Assembly: GCA_027575765.1 (NCBI GenBank)
Contig: JANBPT010000666.1
Coordinates: 1 to 26,715, forward strand
Length of the DNA: 26,715 nucleotides
Source: Tieghemiomyces parasiticus
Lineage: Eukaryota > Kickxellomycota > Dimargaritomycetes > Dimargaritales > Dimargaritaceae
Direction of reading: 5' to 3'
Below, one piece after another: positions 23,744-26,715 of the stretch. The notes beneath the pieces are model-generated. The model searched no databases. It was not told where the DNA came from and saw nothing but the letters and a program-made list of their open reading frames with translations. How positions within the stretch are numbered: the first letter of the stretch is position 1; each line of letters begins with the position of its first letter. The position numbers were made by a program, and so were the translations under genes.

Positions 23744-24992
23744 CTAAGCCTCTGCAGTCTCATGCTGAGTGAAAGTCGCAAACTCTTCGAGGGCGGCCCT
23801 GGCCCGCCCAGATGTGATACTCTCGCGGGCCAAGTTGACCCCGTCCGCGTACGAGGTAGCCATGCCAGCCACCACCAATAAAGCCGACGCATTGAGGAGA
23901 ATGAAGTCCACGATCGGCGAGTTGGGCACCTCCCCGTTTAGGATCCGTTTCAGGTACTGGGCGTTGGCCGTTCCTGACTCACCCTTGACGGCGCTCAACG
24001 GGTGGACAGGAAGACCAAAGTCATCGGGGTGGACGGTTGAGCTCACGACAGCGTCTTCGTAAATTGTCCACACGTGGGTCGGGCCTGCGGGCGAGATTTC
24101 GTCGAGACCCTCGGCACCGCATACAACCATGCCGTGCTGAACACCGTTGAGACGGAGCGCCTCAGCCATGATGGGCCCAAGGTAGGGCGAGTGGACGCCC
24201 ACAATGAGGCGTCTCGGGGTGACTGGATTGATGAGCGGGCCGAGGACGTTAAAGATGGTGCGCGTGCCTATTTCCTTGCGGATAGCGGCCACCCGTCCCA
24301 TCTGCGGGTGGAAGCGCGGGGCGAACAGGAAACAGAAGTTGGCACGTTCAAGGTGGGCGGCGAGGTCCCGGAGGGGAAAATTCATCAGATTGCAGCCGAA
24401 GGCCTCGAGGAGGTCGGCCGAGCCGCTATTGGAAGTGGACGATCGGCTGCCGTGCTAATAAATATTACGGTGCGGGGTAGTACGGAGGAAGGGGGTGGGA
24501 TGAGTTAGTTAACAAAAAATGGCCAGGTGGAAGCAGAGACCGTGGACCTGGCCATTTCACTTCCTCGGGTTGTGTCGTTCATTAGTAGGTGGGAGGCAGG
24601 AGGCTTACCTTGGCGACCTTGCAACCAGCACCAGCCGCCACGATCGCCGCGGAGGTGGATACGTTGAACGTATTGTGGCCGTCTCCACCTGTCCCGACAA
24701 TATCCACGACACGTTGCCGCCAGGTCGCGTGAGGAGCCACGTCAACGGGCACAGCGTGCCGTAGTAGCGTCTCGGCCGCCCCGGCTATCGCCTCCGGGCG
24801 CTGGTCGACCTTGGTGAGGGCGAGGGCAACCAAAAGCGCCGAGGTCTGAGCCGCTGAAGAACGGCCGGAAAACACTTCTTCGAGACTCTGGGTGAGGTCG
24901 GCAGTCGTGAAATCGTCGGGGTGGCTGGTTAGTTTCTTCAGAAGGCCCACTAGCTCAGCCGAGGGTGGGGTCGGAGTAGTTAGTTCAGTCAT
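23744..24992 (-). CDS. TRP4: Anthranilate phosphoribosyltransferase, 2 exons
   Basis: Exons 24992-24609 and 24454-23744 are joined over a 154-bp intron (GTAAGC, TAG) in phase 0 and encode 364 residues (yeast Trp4 380). The enzyme transfers phosphoribose from PRPP to anthranilate, the second step of the tryptophan branch, in the cytosol. Diagnostic motifs are GTGGDGHNTFNVSTS (100-114) for PRPP binding and KHG at 128-130, split by the intron after Lys, followed by SNSGSADLLEA. FAPRFHPQM, RTIFNVLGPLINP and the GLDEIS block mark the anthranilate and catalytic domain. The small N-terminal helical domain is present. The start ATG has a favourable context (cgcc). A frame continuing upstream of it lacks family similarity. 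No Gcn4-type TGACTCA site was noticed in its upstream region. Confidence 0.95.
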
Positions 24993-25050
24993 GGCGACGG
25001 GGTAATCGATTTCGTACTGTGTCGAGGGGAGGTGTGGAAAGGAGCTAGTA

Positions 25051-25060
25051 GGCGTACGCC
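25051..25060. promoter_or_regulatory. Perfect 10-bp palindrome in the TRP4 promoter
   Basis: The sequence ggcgtacgcc lies 59-68 bp before the TRP4 start codon, just downstream of the C10 run in the sense of transcription. Perfect palindromes of this size suit a dimeric regulator, but no known factor is assigned. Confidence 0.25.
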
Positions 25061-25770
25061 AATTACAAATGGGGGGGGGGTGAAACGCTGCACTATTCGA
25101 AGGGTAGGGAGGAGGGGGGACATATAGTGGACGCTCATGGGGAGGCTGCAATGGATTAGGCTCTGCAACTAGAAGCTGGAGCTTGCTCCTGGGGTATCCA
25201 CTCTCTAGTACACCAAAGGTCTGACACTTCTTCAGGTTGGTTAGTGACAAATTAGGGGTGTAGTACGTGGGGTCTGATAGGGCAGATTGACAAACTAATT
25301 ATTGGTGACGAATAGGCCGGCCGGTCCCCTTTCCCTATCTACAATTCAGCCTGGTGCCAGAGTTACCACGTTTCTTCTGACCAACGCTGAACCAGACATA
25401 CCGCCACCTTCTCGCGTGCCTGCCGGAACCTTTTCGTTTAACATTCTTCTGGTCATGATATTGCTCATGTCAGTAGGTGGTACAATATCTGCCAACGAAC
25501 CGGCATGGTGTAAGCAATCACACCAAGGGTTGCTGGCATGAGGTTTAATGGCATATGACCCCACAAAACCCCCGAGATTTAGTGAACAACCAGGGGGGTG
25601 GGTTCTCGGTCGTCTAGAATTGGTCCATATGGTGGCCCCTTACCTATTGGGGTTTCATCGTCAAGGGGTTGATTGAGAAAATGTGATCGCGTGGCCCAAG
25701 GAAGCTGGCAGCCAGATGGGAGGGTTGGTTGTCGTGACTATTATTTTTGGTGATGCTTGCTGAATACCGG

Positions 25771-25802
25771 CTGCTTAAGCAGGATAGTTCCACTTGTGGA
25801 AC
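25771..25802. other. Two adjacent short inverted repeats in the OCT1 3' flank
   Basis: A perfect 12-bp palindrome (ctgcttaagcag, 25771-25782) is followed 4 bp later by a perfect 6-bp stem with a 4-nt loop (gttcca/tggaac, 25787-25802). They lie 23-54 bp beyond the OCT1 stop codon in the direction of transcription, so they may be part of its 3' UTR. Function unknown. Confidence 0.4.
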
Positions 25803-25824
25803 CGCTACCGTTCAGGCTCTCGCA

Positions 25825-26715
25825 TCAGAGTCCACCGAGTCCCCAGCGGCCCACCTCGTGCATGGCCTCCCGCCCACCGGCTAGCAAGACCGGGTCGTCC
25901 AGGACCTCCCCCACGCACTGCCAAGGGTCCCGGCCCCCGCCCCAGCGCAGCAACCGCTGCCGGTACACTTCGCCCGCCTCGCGGGATAGCGGGTCAGCAG
26001 CGAACTTGCGGTCCCAGATCCGGGCGGCCAACACGCGGTCCAGCAAATACGCGTAGTAACCCGCGCCATAGCCAACCAGATGACCGATGGTGGCCTGCCA
26101 GTCGACCCCATCAACGTAAGACACGGGGCTGAGCGGAGGGCCCGCATCCTGCAGCACCTTAAGTACCTGGCTGCTGAGGCGAGGTGGGGACGCGTGCGCC
26201 AGGCGGTCCAGCCCGGCCCAATCGACACGTGCGCGGGCGGCCGGCTCCAAGTAGGCTAGGACGCCGGCCAAGTCGGCACGGGCGGGGTCGTCGCCCAGCG
26301 GGCCGTGTAGGCACTGGTCCAGGATCGACAAGAGAACCTGGGTGTTGGTCTCGAGGGCGTTGAAGGCCAGGCGGCGGCGCAAGTGGGCGGCGAGGGCGGC
26401 TGGGGCGAGTCGATTACCCGTCCGATAGTGTCGGGCGAATCGGCCTACCACACGGTGGTCGTGCGCGAAACGTTCTAGGAGGATTGAGGGTAGTTCAACA
26501 AAGTCCACCTGGCAGCGGGTCCCGGCCACATTGTGGAACGGCGTAAGGGCTAGCATGGAGTGCATGGCGTGGCCCATCTCGTGGAACAGGGTTTCCAGGT
26601 CGCGCAGCGTCAATAGAGAGGGCGTGTCGGGCCGCACGGGTTCTAAATTGCAAACCAGGACGACCACGGGGCGCTGGTAACTGCGGCCGGTCGCCGGGTC
26701 GTGGCGGATTTGGCT
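25825..26715 (-). CDS. OCT1: Mitochondrial intermediate peptidase (M3 metallopeptidase), 3' part only
   Basis: The frame is open to the right edge, so only the C-terminal 296 residues are present; homologues are about 700-800 residues, and the N-terminal mitochondrial presequence is outside the window. The zinc site HEMGH (26583-26569, minus strand) sits in LFHEMGHAMHSML, and GTRCQVDFVELPSILLERF supplies the third ligand glutamate. This block follows mitochondrial intermediate peptidase rather than cytosolic thimet oligopeptidase. The enzyme removes an octapeptide from imported proteins after the main processing peptidase has cut. The C-terminal helical region continues to a normal stop. No intron is needed in the visible part. 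It is Ala/Arg/Leu-rich with high GC, like its neighbours. Confidence 0.92.
   Translation of the reverse strand, partial: SQIRHDPATGRSYQRPVVVLVCNLEPVRPDTPSLLTLRDLETLFHEMGHAMHSMLALTPFHNVAGTRCQVDFVELPSILLERFAHDHRVVGRFARHYRTGNRLAPAALAAHLRRRLAFNALETNTQVLLSILDQCLHGPLGDDPARADLAGVLAYLEPAARARVDWAGLDRLAHASPPRLSSQVLKVLQDAGPPLSPVSYVDGVDWQATIGHLVGYGAGYYAYLLDRVLAARIWDRKFAADPLSREAGEVYRQRLLRWGGGRDPWQCVGEVLDDPVLLAGGREAMHEVGRWGLGGL

Larger units (their letters stand above)
24993..25824. other. Intergenic: TRP4 promoter and OCT1 3' region
   Basis: The 832 bp hold the TRP4 upstream region, with a perfect palindrome ggcgtacgcc (25051-25060) and a G10 run (25071-25080; C10 on the TRP4 sense strand), and the OCT1 3' flank with two adjacent small inverted repeats (25771-25802). 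A 79-codon plus-strand frame (25302-25541) contains a hydrophobic stretch but is not recognised and not called. Confidence 0.5.

Noticed and set aside
23975..23981. TGACTCA, a Gcn4/CPC1-type site near TRP4
   Set aside because: It is inside TRP4 exon 2 coding sequence, about 1 kb downstream of the start, so it is probably coincidental.

Overview
The window is nuclear DNA from a fungus, most likely an early-diverging ('zygomycete'-grade) lineage. The genes are GC-rich. Their eight clear introns are short (125-248 bp), with donors GTAAGT, GTGAGT or GTAAGC and CAG/TAG acceptors. The 5S rRNA resembles the zygomycete type, and a dihydropteridine reductase gene, uncommon in Dikarya as far as I know, is present. 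Lineage is an inference; no species is recognised.

Layout. (1) 1-4305 is a non-coding, AT-richer block bounded by long, diverged inverted repeats (1-147 / 4159-4305). It contains two more inverted pairs (252-308 / 3140-3196 and 1240-1371 / 3755-3886) and an intact-looking 5S rRNA gene (3205-3320). It is almost devoid of CpG except at its left end and around the 5S gene. (2) tRNA-Arg(CCG) lies at 4855-4927. (3) LCP5/NGDN-like (minus, 4 exons) and UTP12/DIP2 (plus, 2 exons) are head to head; both encode proteins of the small-subunit processome. (4) QDPR (plus, 3 exons) converges on a large RhoGEF gene (minus, 2 exons; DH domain plus an apparently split PH domain). (5) 16899-20783 is a 3.9-kb span with no convincing gene. 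(6) PRP43/DHX15 DEAH helicase (minus, intronless), TRP4 anthranilate phosphoribosyltransferase (minus, 2 exons), and the 3' part of OCT1 mitochondrial intermediate peptidase (minus, runs off the right edge).

Functionally, LCP5, UTP12, PRP43, 5S rRNA and tRNA-Arg all serve ribosome production or translation; the other genes are unrelated housekeeping or signalling functions. No operon-like logic is expected. The one arrangement suggesting co-regulation is the LCP5/UTP12 shared 617-bp promoter.

The most unusual signal is the left-hand repeat block. I counted only 5 CpG in 309-3180 and none in 3345-4170. At four sites where the left terminal repeat has CpG, the right copy has TpG or CpA. This is the footprint expected from cytosine methylation and deamination, with the 5S gene spared. 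I saw no CRISPR array, toxin gene, viral gene or transposase.
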